A stretch of 64,000 nucleotides of DNA from Acidobacteriota bacterium (GCA_016870915.1 VFZY01000001.1:46876-110875); one strand, 5' to 3'; counted from the stretch's first letter, positions 45,846-54,302 are shown. Program-made: numbers and translations. The notes: generated by a model not told the origin, from the letters alone.

Positions 45846-48612
45846 TGCGCGTCATGAGGCCGCCGCATTCGGCGCAGGCCGGTGCGTCGGTGGCCACGGG
45901 GCCGAAGGGAAGCGTCTGCTGCTTCTCCTCTTCGGTGGGCCGGAGCGTGGTGGTTTCGCCGGCTTCGGTGACCGCGTACTCGGAGCCGAGGAACTTGGAG
46001 CCGAGCCAGCGGAAGATGTAGTCCATGATGGACTTGGCGTAGGGGATGCTCTGATTGCCGGTCCAGCCGCTGGGCTCAAAGCGGACGTGGCTGAACTTAT
46101 CCACGAAGAACTTGAGCGGGACGCCGTACTGCAGGCCGAAGCTGACGGCGGTGGCGAAGCTATCCATGAGTCCTGAGACGGTGGAGCCTTCCTTGGACAT
46201 GCGGATGAAGAGTTCGCCGGGCTGTCCGTCCTCATAGAGGCCGACGGTGATATAGCCTTCGTGGCCGGCAATGGAGAACTTGTGCGTGACGGCGGTGCGT
46301 TCCTCGGGCAGCTTGCGCCGCACGGGACGGTAGACCACCTTTTCGACGGCGGCCGGGGCGGGCGCGGCGGCGGTTGATTTCTTTTCACCCTTGCCGGTGC
46401 CGGAGCTGAGCGGCTGAACGCGCTTGGAGTTATCGCGATAGATGGCGACCGCCTTCAGGCCGAGGCGCCAGCTTTCGAGATACGCATCGGCGATTTCGTC
46501 CACCGTGGACTCTTCCGGCATGTTGATGGTCTTCGAAATGGCGCCGGAGATGAACGGCTGCACGGCGGCCATCATGCGGACGTGGCCCATGTGGTGGATG
46601 AAGCGTTTGCCGTTCTGGGGGCGGAAGCTGCAATCGAAGATGGGCAGGTGCTCATCCTTGAGATGGGGCGCGCCTTCGATGGTGCCGGTGGAGTCGATGT
46701 GGGAGACGATGGCATCGGCCTGTTCGGGCTTGTATCCGAGCTTGATGAGGGCCGAGGGCACGGTGTTGTTGACAATCTTGATGACGCCGCCGCCGACGAG
46801 TTTCTTGTACTTGACCAGGGAGAGGTCAGGCTCAATGCCGGTGGTGTCGCAATCCATCATGAAGCCGATGGTGCCGGTGGGGGCGATGACGGTGGTCTGG
46901 GCGTTGCGGTAGCCGTGGGTGCGGCCCACTTCGTAGGCGTTGTTCCAGCATTCGCGGGCGGCTTCGTGGAGGGGCTCGGGGACGTTGCGCGGGTTGATGC
47001 GGCTGGTGGAGTCGCGGTGCATGCGCATGACGTCGAGGAAGGACTCTTCGTTTTTGGCGTAGCCGGGGAAGGGTCCAACAGCTTCGGCGATGCGGGCGCT
47101 GGTGAGGTAGGCCTGGCCGCACATGACGGCGGTGAGGCCGCCTGCCCAGTCCCGGCCGGACTCGCTGTCGTAGGGGATGCCCATGGACATGAGGAGCGCG
47201 CCGAGGTTGGCGTAGCCCAGCCCGAGCGGCCGGTAGTCGTGCGAGTTGCGCGCGATCTTCGCCGTGGGATAGCTGGCGTTGTCGACGATGATCTCCTGGG
47301 CGATGATCAGGGTGTCAACGGCGTGGCGGTAGGCTTCGACGTCGAACTGGCCATCGGGACCGACGAACTTCATGAGGTTGATGGAGGCGAGGTTGCAGGC
47401 CGAGTCATCCAGGAACATGTACTCGGAGCAGGGATTGGAGGCGTTGATGCGCGCGGTGGTCTTGCAGGTATGCCAGCGGTTGACGGTGGTGTCGAACTGC
47501 ATGCCGGGGTCGCCGCACTGGTGCGTGGCTTCGGCGATCTGGCGGAGGACATCGCGGCCGTTGTAGCGCTTGTGGGGCTGGCCGTTGATGATGGAACGGG
47601 TCCACCAGTCGGTGCCGGTTTCGGCGGACTGCATGAACTCGTCGGTGGCGCGGACGGAGTTGTTGGCGTTCTGGAAGAAGACGGAGGAGTAGGCTTCGCC
47701 GTCGAGCGAAGAGTCATAGCCGGCGTCGACGAGGGTGTGGGCCTTCTTCTCTTCCTTGGCCTTGCACCAGATGAAGTCGATGACATCGGGGTGTTCGGCG
47801 TTGAGCACCACCATCTTGGCGGCGCGGCGGGTCTTGCCCCCGCTCTTGATGACGCCGGCGAAGGCGTCGAAGCCCTTCATGAAGCTGAGCGGGCCGGAGG
47901 CGCGTCCGCCGCCGGAAAGGATGGCGTTTTCCTCGCGGAGGGAGGAGAGGTTGCTGCCCGTGCCGGAGCCCCATTTGAAGAGCATGCCTTCGGTCTTGGC
48001 GAGGTCGAGGATGGACTCAAGCGAGTCCCCGGCGGAGACGATGAAGCACGCCGAGCATTGGGGGCGGGGCCTGGACCTGTCGAGAGCCAGGATGTCATCG
48101 GCGCTCTCATCCCAGTACCAGCCGTAGCCGCGGCCTTCCTTGACACCGACGTTGAACCAGACGGGCGAGTTGAAGCAGGCCTTCTGGTGCAGCATGATGT
48201 GGGCCAGCTCATCGCGGAAGTTGGCAACGTCGGCTTCGGTCTTGAAGTAGCGGCCGGCGGCGCCCCAATCGGCGATGGTGTCGACCACGCGGTGGACCAA
48301 CTGGGCGACGGAGTGTTCGCGTTCCGGGGTGCCGAGTTTGCCGTGGAAGTACTTGCTGGCCACGATGTTGGTGGCCGTCTGCGACCAGTCCGCGGGGACC
48401 TCAATGTCGCGCTGCTCGAACATGACGGCGCCCTTGTCGTTGCCGATGGTGGCGGCGCGGTTCTCCCAGGTGATTTCGTCGTAAGGGGTTTTTCCGGCTG
48501 GCAGCCGGGTGGTGAAGTGGCGGGCGAATGACAGGCCCGACCTCTCGGATGTTTTCAATGATTGCTTTGGGCCGGTGATTTTGGCCGCGACGGCAACTGC
48601 AAGCTGTCCCAT
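45793..48612 (-). CDS. nrdJ: B12-dependent ribonucleotide reductase (class II)
   Basis: NrdJ reduces ribonucleotides to deoxyribonucleotides using adenosylcobalamin and works with or without oxygen. The 939-residue protein has PQCSACFIV (one redox Cys), NPCSEYMFLDDSACNLASINL (catalytic N-C-x-E plus the second redox Cys), GLGYANLGALLMSMGIPYDS and APTGTIGFMMDCDTTGIEPD. The C-terminus holds a zinc-ribbon-like CAECGG...CYKCENCGG tail thought to regenerate the active site. The ATG at 48612 follows a purine-rich GAGGTAGAGAGAAA; a longer reading would use an implausible N-terminus. NrdR-like boxes lie about 90-130 bases upstream; no cobalamin riboswitch was seen. Confidence 0.96.
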   Translation of the reverse strand: MGQLAVAVAAKITGPKQSLKTSERSGLSFARHFTTRLPAGKTPYDEITWENRAATIGNDKGAVMFEQRDIEVPADWSQTATNIVASKYFHGKLGTPEREHSVAQLVHRVVDTIADWGAAGRYFKTEADVANFRDELAHIMLHQKACFNSPVWFNVGVKEGRGYGWYWDESADDILALDRSRPRPQCSACFIVSAGDSLESILDLAKTEGMLFKWGSGTGSNLSSLREENAILSGGGRASGPLSFMKGFDAFAGVIKSGGKTRRAAKMVVLNAEHPDVIDFIWCKAKEEKKAHTLVDAGYDSSLDGEAYSSVFFQNANNSVRATDEFMQSAETGTDWWTRSIINGQPHKRYNGRDVLRQIAEATHQCGDPGMQFDTTVNRWHTCKTTARINASNPCSEYMFLDDSACNLASINLMKFVGPDGQFDVEAYRHAVDTLIIAQEIIVDNASYPTAKIARNSHDYRPLGLGYANLGALLMSMGIPYDSESGRDWAGGLTAVMCGQAYLTSARIAEAVGPFPGYAKNEESFLDVMRMHRDSTSRINPRNVPEPLHEAARECWNNAYEVGRTHGYRNAQTTVIAPTGTIGFMMDCDTTGIEPDLSLVKYKKLVGGGVIKIVNNTVPSALIKLGYKPEQADAIVSHIDSTGTIEGAPHLKDEHLPIFDCSFRPQNGKRFIHHMGHVRMMAAVQPFISGAISKTINMPEESTVDEIADAYLESWRLGLKAVAIYRDNSKRVQPLSSGTGKGEKKSTAAAPAPAAVEKVVYRPVRRKLPEERTAVTHKFSIAGHEGYITVGLYEDGQPGELFIRMSKEGSTVSGLMDSFATAVSFGLQYGVPLKFFVDKFSHVRFEPSGWTGNQSIPYAKSIMDYIFRWLGSKFLGSEYAVTEAGETTTLRPTEEEKQQTLPFGPVATDAPACAECGGLMTRNGSCYKCENCGGTSGCS

Positions 48613-48702
48613 TTTCTCTCTACCTCGGGGGAAGTGACGATGCCGGCCGGCGTCGAGCGGCCCCGTTGCCGCGATCCGCCATTGTGCACCTTGGTAATGA
48701 TG

Positions 48703-48741
48703 CCCCAAGATGTAGTGGCTCGTCAAGCAAAATATCTACAG
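48703..48741 (-). promoter_or_regulatory. Candidate NrdR-box pair upstream of nrdJ
   Basis: Read on the minus strand, CCACTACATCTTGGGG (48703-48718) fits the central NrdR consensus CwAtATaTwG at the C, A, AT, T and TTG positions. A weaker match, CTGTAGATATTTTGCT (48726-48741), lies 22 bases upstream, about two helical turns. NrdR is the usual repressor of ribonucleotide reductase genes and binds such paired boxes. Placement before nrdJ fits, but the second box is poor. Confidence 0.5.
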
Positions 48742-48772
48742 GCGGTACATAGGTTTGCGAGGAACGCCGAGA

Positions 48773-49375
48773 CTACTCCCCGCGGATTCGAACATTCCGG
48801 AACTGTGCGGTCTCGAAAAACGACCCGAGGCCGACGCGCCCGGAGCGGATGCTGAGGTCGACGCCCTGGAGGGCGGGAAGGGGCTTGCCGGCCACTTCCA
48901 CCTCGACGCGGCCGGTCCTGCCATCCCAGGTGAGTTTGACCGGGGTCCAATCGGTGGTGGGCAGGGCGTTGGGGCCGTCTTCGGTGCTGATGCGGACGCG
49001 GTCACCGCCGTAGACGTGAAAGATGCCGTTGTGGACAGGCTGCTTGGCGCCGGTATCGACGGAGAGGTGGGCGTAGTTGAAGTGGCTTTCATCGCGGTAG
49101 GCGTAGACCAGGATGAGCGACCCTTCATTGCGGCGGACATCGGCTTCGATGGTGACGCGGCTGAAGGGCGCGGTTTCGCAGAGGGCGAACTGGATGGGCC
49201 GGCGCGGTTTTTCCTGCGGCCGTTTGGCGAGCATTTGGATGATCTGGCCGCCGTTCTCACTGGCGACGCGCCATTCGTGACCGAAGGGGACGGTCCAGCG
49301 GTGGCCGAAGGCTTCGAAGGAGTCCCCGGCGAGCAAGGTGGTGGCGAGGGCGAGAAGGCTAACGAAGGGTTTCAT
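48773..49375 (-). CDS. Secreted beta-sandwich protein (DUF1080/concanavalin-like)
   Basis: A 200-residue protein with a signal peptide (MKPFVSLLALATTLLAGD). The mature part is strand-rich: RVTIEADVRRNEGSLILVYAYRD, HFNYAHLSVDTGAKQPVHNGIFHVYGGDRVRIS, VKLTWDGRTGRVEVEVAGKPLPAL and RVGLGSFFETAQFRNVRIRGE. This matches the general pattern of DUF1080/3-keto-disaccharide hydrolase and concanavalin-like lectin folds, especially the last block. It probably binds or cleaves a glycan in the periplasm. The ATG at 49375 overlaps the 3' end of the upstream hydrolase gene by 17 bases, so the two are likely co-expressed. Confidence 0.8.
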   Translation of the reverse strand: MKPFVSLLALATTLLAGDSFEAFGHRWTVPFGHEWRVASENGGQIIQMLAKRPQEKPRRPIQFALCETAPFSRVTIEADVRRNEGSLILVYAYRDESHFNYAHLSVDTGAKQPVHNGIFHVYGGDRVRISTEDGPNALPTTDWTPVKLTWDGRTGRVEVEVAGKPLPALQGVDLSIRSGRVGLGSFFETAQFRNVRIRGE

Positions 49376-50156
49376 GGAATTCCTTGAGGCGGAGGATGTA
49401 GGCGGCGCCGCCTTGCTCCACAAGATCATTATGCCCTGCGTTGGGCAGGGTCCAGAACTGCTTTGGCGGCAGGGCGGCGTCGAAGAGGCGGCGGCCCATG
49501 GCGATGGGGATGATGGTGTCGTGCTCGCCGTGGATGACAAGGAGCGGTGCGTTGATGCGATGGATGCGGCCGATGGAGTGGAAGCCCCAGAAGAGGAGGG
49601 GTCCCAGGGCGGGGATGACGCGGGAGGCGAGTTCGCGGCCGCTGGCGAAGGGCGCTTCCAGAACGACGCCCGCGGCGGGTTGGCGGCTGGCGAGATGCAC
49701 GGCGACAGCGGTGCCCAGCGATTCGCCGTGAATGACGATCTGGCCGGGCTGCCAGCCTTGGGCGCGCAGGTATTGATAGGCAGCTTCGGCGTCGTCGTAG
49801 AGGCCGTCTTCATCCGGCTTGCCTTCACTGCGGCCGTAGCCCCGGTAATCGAGCAGGAGCGTGGATGAACCGGCTTCGCGCAGAGCTTGGGCGGAGCGGC
49901 CCCGAATGGTGATGTTGCCGCCATTGCCATGAAGGAAGAGCGTGACGCGGGCGGCCCCGGGTTGCGGGACCCACCAGGCGTGCAGACGCACTCCGGCCGT
50001 GGTGATCCAGACGTCCTGCGCGCCCAGGCGATCCTTTTGGGTCCAGTCGCCGGCCGGGTAGAGCGCCGGGAAGTAGGCGGCGCGGACGGCGGCGAAACGG
50101 AGGACCAGCCAGGAGACGGCGATCAGGATCAGGTAGAAGACGGGCCGGGACGGCAT
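49359..50156 (-). CDS. Membrane-anchored alpha/beta hydrolase (BEM46-like)
   Basis: A 265-residue protein beginning with a membrane anchor (MPSRPVFYLILIAVSWLVLRF). The hydrolase domain has the oxyanion segment LFLHGNGGNI, LLLDYRGYGRSEG, the nucleophile elbow IHGESLGTAVAVHLA, the acid in VIHGEHDTIIP and the His in LPNAGHNDL. This order fits the BEM46/ABHD13-type serine hydrolases, which are membrane-associated and poorly defined in substrate. The ATG at 50156 is chosen because it starts the anchor. It is paired with the overlapping beta-sandwich gene. Confidence 0.87.
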   Translation of the reverse strand: MPSRPVFYLILIAVSWLVLRFAAVRAAYFPALYPAGDWTQKDRLGAQDVWITTAGVRLHAWWVPQPGAARVTLFLHGNGGNITIRGRSAQALREAGSSTLLLDYRGYGRSEGKPDEDGLYDDAEAAYQYLRAQGWQPGQIVIHGESLGTAVAVHLASRQPAAGVVLEAPFASGRELASRVIPALGPLLFWGFHSIGRIHRINAPLLVIHGEHDTIIPIAMGRRLFDAALPPKQFWTLPNAGHNDLVEQGGAAYILRLKEFHETLR

Positions 50157-50286
50157 GGCTGATTCGAGTTTGGCAAAACGAAGCCAGTGAGTGTCAGAAA
50201 CGCAAAGGCCGCTCCGGCGCGGCTCCAGGTGTCCAAGGATTCCCAACGTAAGCGAAAGCCGGAGCGAGTCCGTCTTGCGCGGTTCA

Positions 50287-50958
50287 TTAGAAACGCTCGT
50301 CATCATAGTCCAACATGCCGGGCTCCTCGCGCTGCAAAAACGAACCCATTGAGATGCGGGGGATGTAGCCGGGCATGTTGGAGTTGCGTTCGGCGAGTTG
50401 ACCCTTGGCCTCCTGTTTGGCGACACGGAGTTCGATGAGGCGGCGGGGCGGGGCCGGGGGCGGCAGAAGGTGCGTGTCGTGGGGGATGGGCTCGTCGAGC
50501 GTGGCCGCTTCGGTGCGCGCGTTGCGGTGGAGCTGGCGGTTGCGCTGGAGTTCGGCGAGGGCCTTAGCGGCTTTGTGATGGGCGCGGTCGTAGTGGCTCT
50601 GGTAGCGGCGGTAGCGGTCGAGTTGGGCCATCACGGCGGGTTCGAGGAGAAGGCTGGGGTTTCCGTTGACGTATTGGGCTTCGACCATGCGGATACGGCG
50701 TTTCTGCCAGACGGCGTGGACGATGTCGTTGAAGAGGGCGGTTTCGGCGGCGCCCTGGGGTGCGAAGTCCTGGGCGAAGGAGGCGAGGAGGGTGTCGAAC
50801 TCTTCCTGCTCGCCGGGACCGATGATTACCTGGGCCGAGGTGAGGCCGTGGGTGAGGGCGTTCTTCGACGAGATCGCCTTGCCTTCGGCGGTGGCGGGGC
50901 CGGTGGAGAGGGAGGCGTTGGCGCGGTTGGCCGCGAGGCGGGCTTCAGAAGCTTGCAT
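50287..50958 (-). CDS. ANRANA-motif protein of unknown function
   Basis: A 223-residue cytoplasmic-type protein. Its N-terminus, EARLAANRANASLSTGPATAEGKA, then ISSKNALTHGLTSAQVII, is a motif I recognise from many hypothetical proteins of Acidobacteriota; I know of no assigned function. The middle is helical and Arg/Gln/Ala-rich (YRRYQSHYDRAHHKAAKALAELQRNRQLHRNAR). The C-terminus is loosely ordered. Such genes often occur in accessory regions, and here it flanks a TIR-type defence gene. It might be linked to mobile elements, but nothing in the sequence proves this. Confidence 0.7.
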   Translation of the reverse strand: MQASEARLAANRANASLSTGPATAEGKAISSKNALTHGLTSAQVIIGPGEQEEFDTLLASFAQDFAPQGAAETALFNDIVHAVWQKRRIRMVEAQYVNGNPSLLLEPAVMAQLDRYRRYQSHYDRAHHKAAKALAELQRNRQLHRNARTEAATLDEPIPHDTHLLPPPAPPRRLIELRVAKQEAKGQLAERNSNMPGYIPRISMGSFLQREEPGMLDYDDERF

Positions 50959-51170
50959 TGAGGTGGAGTCCTTTCTGGCTGGAGTATACAGGCGGGAGGG
51001 GCGGAAACGAGTGTTCGAAAACGGGCATTTGGCCGGAAGTGGTTGGTGGGATGGGGGTTAAATTTGGAAAATTTTCCTGAAACGGCCGTGAACGGGTCCG
51101 GCCGCGTGGGTGGGATTGGGGGGAAAAGGAGCGGTGGAGCGGCTGTGAGATACTAAGACGTTTCGCGGCC

Positions 51171-53393
51171 ATGCAGGTGTTTCTATCTCATAGCGGGCGG
51201 GATGCGGCGTTCACGCGGCGGCTGTATGAGGCTGTGCGTGACGCCGGGCTTGCGCCTTGGGCTTACTGGCAGGACATTCCGCGGAATGAGAACTTCGTAG
51301 CGGAGATCAACCGTTCGCTTGAAGAGAGCGGGGTGGTGGTGCTGGTTTGGTCGGCGGCGGCCAGGGCTTCGGAGTGGACGGAGCGGGAGTGGACGGCGGC
51401 GCTGGCGATGGAAGGGGAGAAGCAGCGGCGGTTCCTGGGTGTGGTGGTGCTGGATGAGAAGCCGCTGCCGGCTTTGCTTCGGACTCGCAACTATACCGAT
51501 GGCCGGTTAGATCAGGGCAAGGCCATTGAGGATGTGGTGGCGTGGCTGCGGCGGCAGCGCCAGATGCGCGCGGGGGAGGCTCAGGACGCGCCGCAGTTGC
51601 AGCGGCTGGATTACCGGCCGTCGGGCTTTGTGGGACGGCTGGAGTTGTTCGAGCAGTTGCACCGGGAGTTGGTGGAGCAGCCGGGGCGGGTGTTGCTGCA
51701 CGGGGAGCCGGGCAACGGAAAGTCGACGTTGGCGCTGGAGTTTGCCTGGCGGGTTCGCGGTGCGTTTGAGGCGGTGGTTTTTCTCACGTGCGGGGAGCGT
51801 GAAACGGAGCTGGTGGCGGCGGACTTGGCGGAGAAGGTCAAGCCGGAGTGGATGCCGTTGGAGCCTGGCGAGCGGCTGAAGACCGTGAAGCATTGGCTGG
51901 CGGGGCGGCGGACGCTGGTGGTGCTGGATGATGTGTGGGCGGCGGATGTGGCGGAACTGGCTCCGGGCCCGCCGGTGTCGGTGCTGTACACGTCTCGAGA
52001 CCGCGCGGTTGTGAGGTTGCCACCGAGGCTTCGAATGCCCGTGCCCGGGTTTTCCGATGCAGAGCGCGAGGCTTTTCTGGAGGCCCAGGCCGTGGACGCG
52101 GCGTGGCATCCACCGTTGCTGAAGCTGGCTGGGTTGTACCAGGGCAGTCCGTTGGCGATGGCGGCGATGGCCGGCCAGGTGGCGGATAGCTCGGCGCCGG
52201 TAGCGGCGGTGGTCGCAGAGCTTCAGCGCGAGGGGCTGAAGGACGTTCAGGCTTTGCTCGCAAGGGCGGCCGGGCGGCAGCCGGAACAGGCGCGTTTACT
52301 GAAGGCGTTTGCCGCCTGTGCCGGGGATACCGTGTGGCTGCCTTTCGCGATTGAGGTTGCCGGAATGGAGGAGTCGCACGGCCGTGGTACAGCGAATCAG
52401 CTTGTCAACGCCTCCCTGTTGCGTTTGGTGGATCGCGATGACGAAGTGTTTGGCCTGCATCCGTTGATGAAATCGGCGCTCAGTGAAGGTGGCGCCGCGT
52501 TGGGTGCGCGGCATGAAGATGTGGCGATCGCACGGTTCAAAGACTGGGAGGCCGGCTGGGAGGGCTGCTCAAGGCTTCTGGTTGAAGCCGAGCAGGCGCT
52601 TCGAGGGTTGGTGGAGCGGCGGGATGCCCGAGCGCCGTGGCATGCTTACCGAGTCTTTGCACTTTCCCGGCGCGTGGGCCGACTCGATGTGGCCTTTCGA
52701 GCCACTGAACACTGGAAGGCGCATGCCGAGGCGCTCGGCAATCAGGACGGCTTGCAGGCGATCTATGGGAACCAGGCGCTGATCCTCAAAGACTGGGGCC
52801 GGCTGGACGAGGCGATGGCGCTCCACAGGAAGAAGGAGGAGATCTGCCGGGCGCTCGGCAATCAGGACAGCTTGCAGCGGAGCTATGGGAACCAGGCGCT
52901 GATCCTCAAAGCCTGGGGCCGGCTGGACGAGGCGATGGCGCTCCTCAAGAAGCAGGAGGAGATCTGCCGGGCGCTCGGCAATCAGGACGGTTTGCAGCGG
53001 AGCTATGGGAACCAGGCGCTGATCCTCCAAGACTGGGGCCAGCTGGACGAGGCGATGGCGCTCCTCAAGAAGCAGGAGGAGATCTGCCGGGCGCTCGGCA
53101 ATCAGGACAGCTTGCAACTGAGCTATGGGGGCCAGGCGCTGATCCTCAAAGCCTGGGGCCGGCTGGACGAGGCGATGGCGCTCCTCAAGAAGCAGGAGGA
53201 GATCTGCCGGGCGCTCGGCGATCGATCCGGGTTGGCGTACAGCCAGTGGGGCCAAGGCCTGATCGCCCAACAGCGTGGTGACCATGCGGCGGCCCGGCAC
53301 CTGCTGGAGCACGCCCTGGACACCTTCACCGAGTTGCGCATGCCTCGCGAACGCGATGGGGTCCGGGCGGCGCTCGACGAACTCCAGGAGTGA
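51171..53393 (+). CDS. TIR-NB-ARC-TPR (STAND/NLR-like) protein, probable anti-phage factor
   Basis: A 740-residue three-part protein. Residues 1-130 form a TIR domain starting MQVFLSHSGRDAAFTRRLYE, with likely NADase Glu at E73 in SEWTEREW. Residues about 150-440 are an NB-ARC ATPase: P-loop HGEPGNGKST (177-186), Walker B LVVLDDVW (249-256), YTSRD (273-277), GSPLAM (325-330) and a winged-helix LHPLMKSAL (429-437) in the place of the plant MHD motif. Residues 521-720 are 40-residue TPR units, four of them nearly identical. The architecture is that of STAND sensors: the TPRs detect a ligand, the ATPase oligomerises, and the TIR depletes NAD. The role in phage defence is inferred. It is a single-gene unit; the ATG lies 35 bases after an A/T-rich TACTAA. 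Confidence 0.92.
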   Translation: MQVFLSHSGRDAAFTRRLYEAVRDAGLAPWAYWQDIPRNENFVAEINRSLEESGVVVLVWSAAARASEWTEREWTAALAMEGEKQRRFLGVVVLDEKPLPALLRTRNYTDGRLDQGKAIEDVVAWLRRQRQMRAGEAQDAPQLQRLDYRPSGFVGRLELFEQLHRELVEQPGRVLLHGEPGNGKSTLALEFAWRVRGAFEAVVFLTCGERETELVAADLAEKVKPEWMPLEPGERLKTVKHWLAGRRTLVVLDDVWAADVAELAPGPPVSVLYTSRDRAVVRLPPRLRMPVPGFSDAEREAFLEAQAVDAAWHPPLLKLAGLYQGSPLAMAAMAGQVADSSAPVAAVVAELQREGLKDVQALLARAAGRQPEQARLLKAFAACAGDTVWLPFAIEVAGMEESHGRGTANQLVNASLLRLVDRDDEVFGLHPLMKSALSEGGAALGARHEDVAIARFKDWEAGWEGCSRLLVEAEQALRGLVERRDARAPWHAYRVFALSRRVGRLDVAFRATEHWKAHAEALGNQDGLQAIYGNQALILKDWGRLDEAMALHRKKEEICRALGNQDSLQRSYGNQALILKAWGRLDEAMALLKKQEEICRALGNQDGLQRSYGNQALILQDWGQLDEAMALLKKQEEICRALGNQDSLQLSYGGQALILKAWGRLDEAMALLKKQEEICRALGDRSGLAYSQWGQGLIAQQRGDHAAARHLLEHALDTFTELRMPRERDGVRAALDELQE
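52731..53210 (+). repeat. Four near-identical 120-base tandem repeats inside the TIR-STAND gene
   Basis: Units at 52731-52850, 52851-52970, 52971-53090 and 53091-53210 each begin GCGCTCGGCAATCAGGAC and encode one 40-residue TPR; a diverged fifth begins at 53211. Units 1 and 3 share GACGG and a DWG codon set, while units 2 and 4 share GACAG and AWG, so the most recent event looks like duplication of a 240-base two-unit block. The unit length keeps the frame, so copy number can change without breaking the gene. Confidence 0.95.
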
Positions 53394-53720
53394 CGAGATT
53401 CCGCAGGTTCTGGAGCCGCATCTGGTTCTGGCGCTGACCACGGGCTGAGGGGATGGCCGGCACGGTTCAAGAGGCGCGGCCCTTGGGCGAAGGCCGCTTT
53501 CTCACGGTGGCGGCCCCGCGTGACACCGGCAATCAGGGGAGACCCGGAAGTGAGCGGAGTACTTACGGGCGGCCGTGGCGGCGGAGTTGATCCTGAAGAG
53601 CCGGAATTTCGCTGGCGCGGCCGAAGCGTTCCGTGTTGATGCGTGCAGGGCGGCGATTCCCTGCCGCGCGGCGCGGCGGGCGAGAGCGGGATCAGGTGCT
53701 TCGGCGGTGAGGTCGTGGCG

Positions 53721-53765
53721 CATGTTCGGGTGGAGCATGTTCGGATGGAGCATATTCGGATAGCA
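53721..53765. repeat. Three 15-base tandem units in a 430-base gene-poor gap
   Basis: CATGTTCGGGTGGAG, CATGTTCGGATGGAG and CATATTCGGATAGCA follow one another without gaps. They lie in the 53394-53822 interval between the TIR-STAND gene and the antitoxin, which I find otherwise without a confident gene. On the minus strand a frame of 83 codons (53502-53753) reads through them as repeated LHPNM, but it has no recognised family. Confidence 0.75.
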
Positions 53766-53795
53766 CCAACTCCGTCTCTGGCCTGTTGTGGTATC

Positions 53796-53809
53796 ATTGT
53801 GTACACAAT
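53796..53809. promoter_or_regulatory. Perfect 14-base palindrome, likely antitoxin operator
   Basis: ATTGTGTACACAAT is a perfect inverted repeat ending 13 bases before the antitoxin ATG and just upstream of its GAGGTG ribosome site. Phd/YefM antitoxins repress their own operons by binding short palindromes at this position, and a TATCAT element (53792-53797) overlaps it as a possible -10 box. Binding is inferred. Confidence 0.65.
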
Positions 53810-53822
53810 TGAGGTGACAGCC

Positions 53823-54092
53823 ATGCGGACCACCAAAGTCGGAATTCGGGAGTTTCGCGAGAATCTGGCGGACTATCTGGAGTCGAAGTCACCAGTCGCG
53901 ATCACGCGCCACGGGTCGACAATCGGGATCTACGTCCCCACCAAGCCCAAACCTAGCCAGGCGGACCTGGAAGCGCTGCGTGTGGCTGGGGAAAGGATGC
54001 AGGAGCTGATCGCGGCTGCGGGAACCACGAAAGACGAAATCCTGGCCAGCTTCAGGAAGGCCCGCCGCGCACGACGGACCCGGAACGGTTAG
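53823..54092 (+). CDS. Phd/YefM-family antitoxin
   Basis: An 89-residue protein. The N-terminal MRTTKVGIREFRENLADYLESKSPVAITRHGSTIGIY matches in order the Phd/YefM fold (x-x-x-x-EFR-x-x-L-x-x-Y-L then a strand, P-V-x-I-T-R-x-G). Such proteins bind DNA through this domain and neutralise a toxin with the flexible C-terminus, here rich in Arg and Lys (SFRKARRARRTRNG). The ATG follows GAGGTG and a palindromic operator. The next gene, starting two bases after this stop, encodes only the beginning of a PIN toxin, so this antitoxin may now be an orphan. Confidence 0.85.
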   Translation: MRTTKVGIREFRENLADYLESKSPVAITRHGSTIGIYVPTKPKPSQADLEALRVAGERMQELIAAAGTTKDEILASFRKARRARRTRNG

Positions 54093-54094
54093 CG

Positions 54095-54150
54095 ATGCTG
54101 GTGGTCGACGCGAACATTCTGATTCGCGCGGTGCTTGGATTTCGGTGGCT
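54095..54150 (+). pseudogene. PIN-domain (VapC-like) toxin remnant
   Basis: The frame starts MLVVDANILIRAVLG, the classic PIN-domain opening with the first catalytic Asp, exactly where the toxin partner of the upstream antitoxin should begin. After about 18 residues the similarity stops: the next residues are Arg/Gly/Ser-rich and lack the later PIN acidic residues in any frame, and the frame ends at 54358. The toxin has been cut off, perhaps by recombination at about 54150. The remaining 150 bases to the next gene contain nothing recognisable. Confidence 0.75.
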
Positions 54151-54302
54151 ACTGCGGATGAGGACGGAGCGAATCAGCGTTCGAGCCGGTGGAGGGCACG
54201 GCGCGGCGGTGTCCGCTGGCCGGCAATTTGGCCGAAGGATCTCGCGGGTTATGAAGGCTGGGACGCCCTGCTCAGTCGCGCGGGACGCCCCGCTCGGCCT
54301 GA

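Noticed and set aside
46582..48531. 649-codon plus-strand frame antisense to nrdJ
   Set aside because: Gly/Val/Asp-rich shadow; nrdJ motifs on the minus strand are unambiguous.
48613..48772. Cobalamin riboswitch before nrdJ
   Set aside because: No B12-box-like conserved segment is visible in the interval; NrdR-like boxes explain regulation better.
52731..53210. CRISPR-like regular repeats
   Set aside because: Units are 120 bases long, contiguous, without unique spacers, and encode TPRs in frame.
52569..53441. 290-codon minus-strand frame with striking repeats (LLLLLEERHRLVQ)
   Set aside because: The repeats are the antisense reading of the TPR units; no start signal or family.
53502..53753. 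83-codon minus-strand frame with LHPNM repeats
   Set aside because: Repeats come from the 15-base tandem units; the remainder has no recognised motif, so it is not called as a gene.
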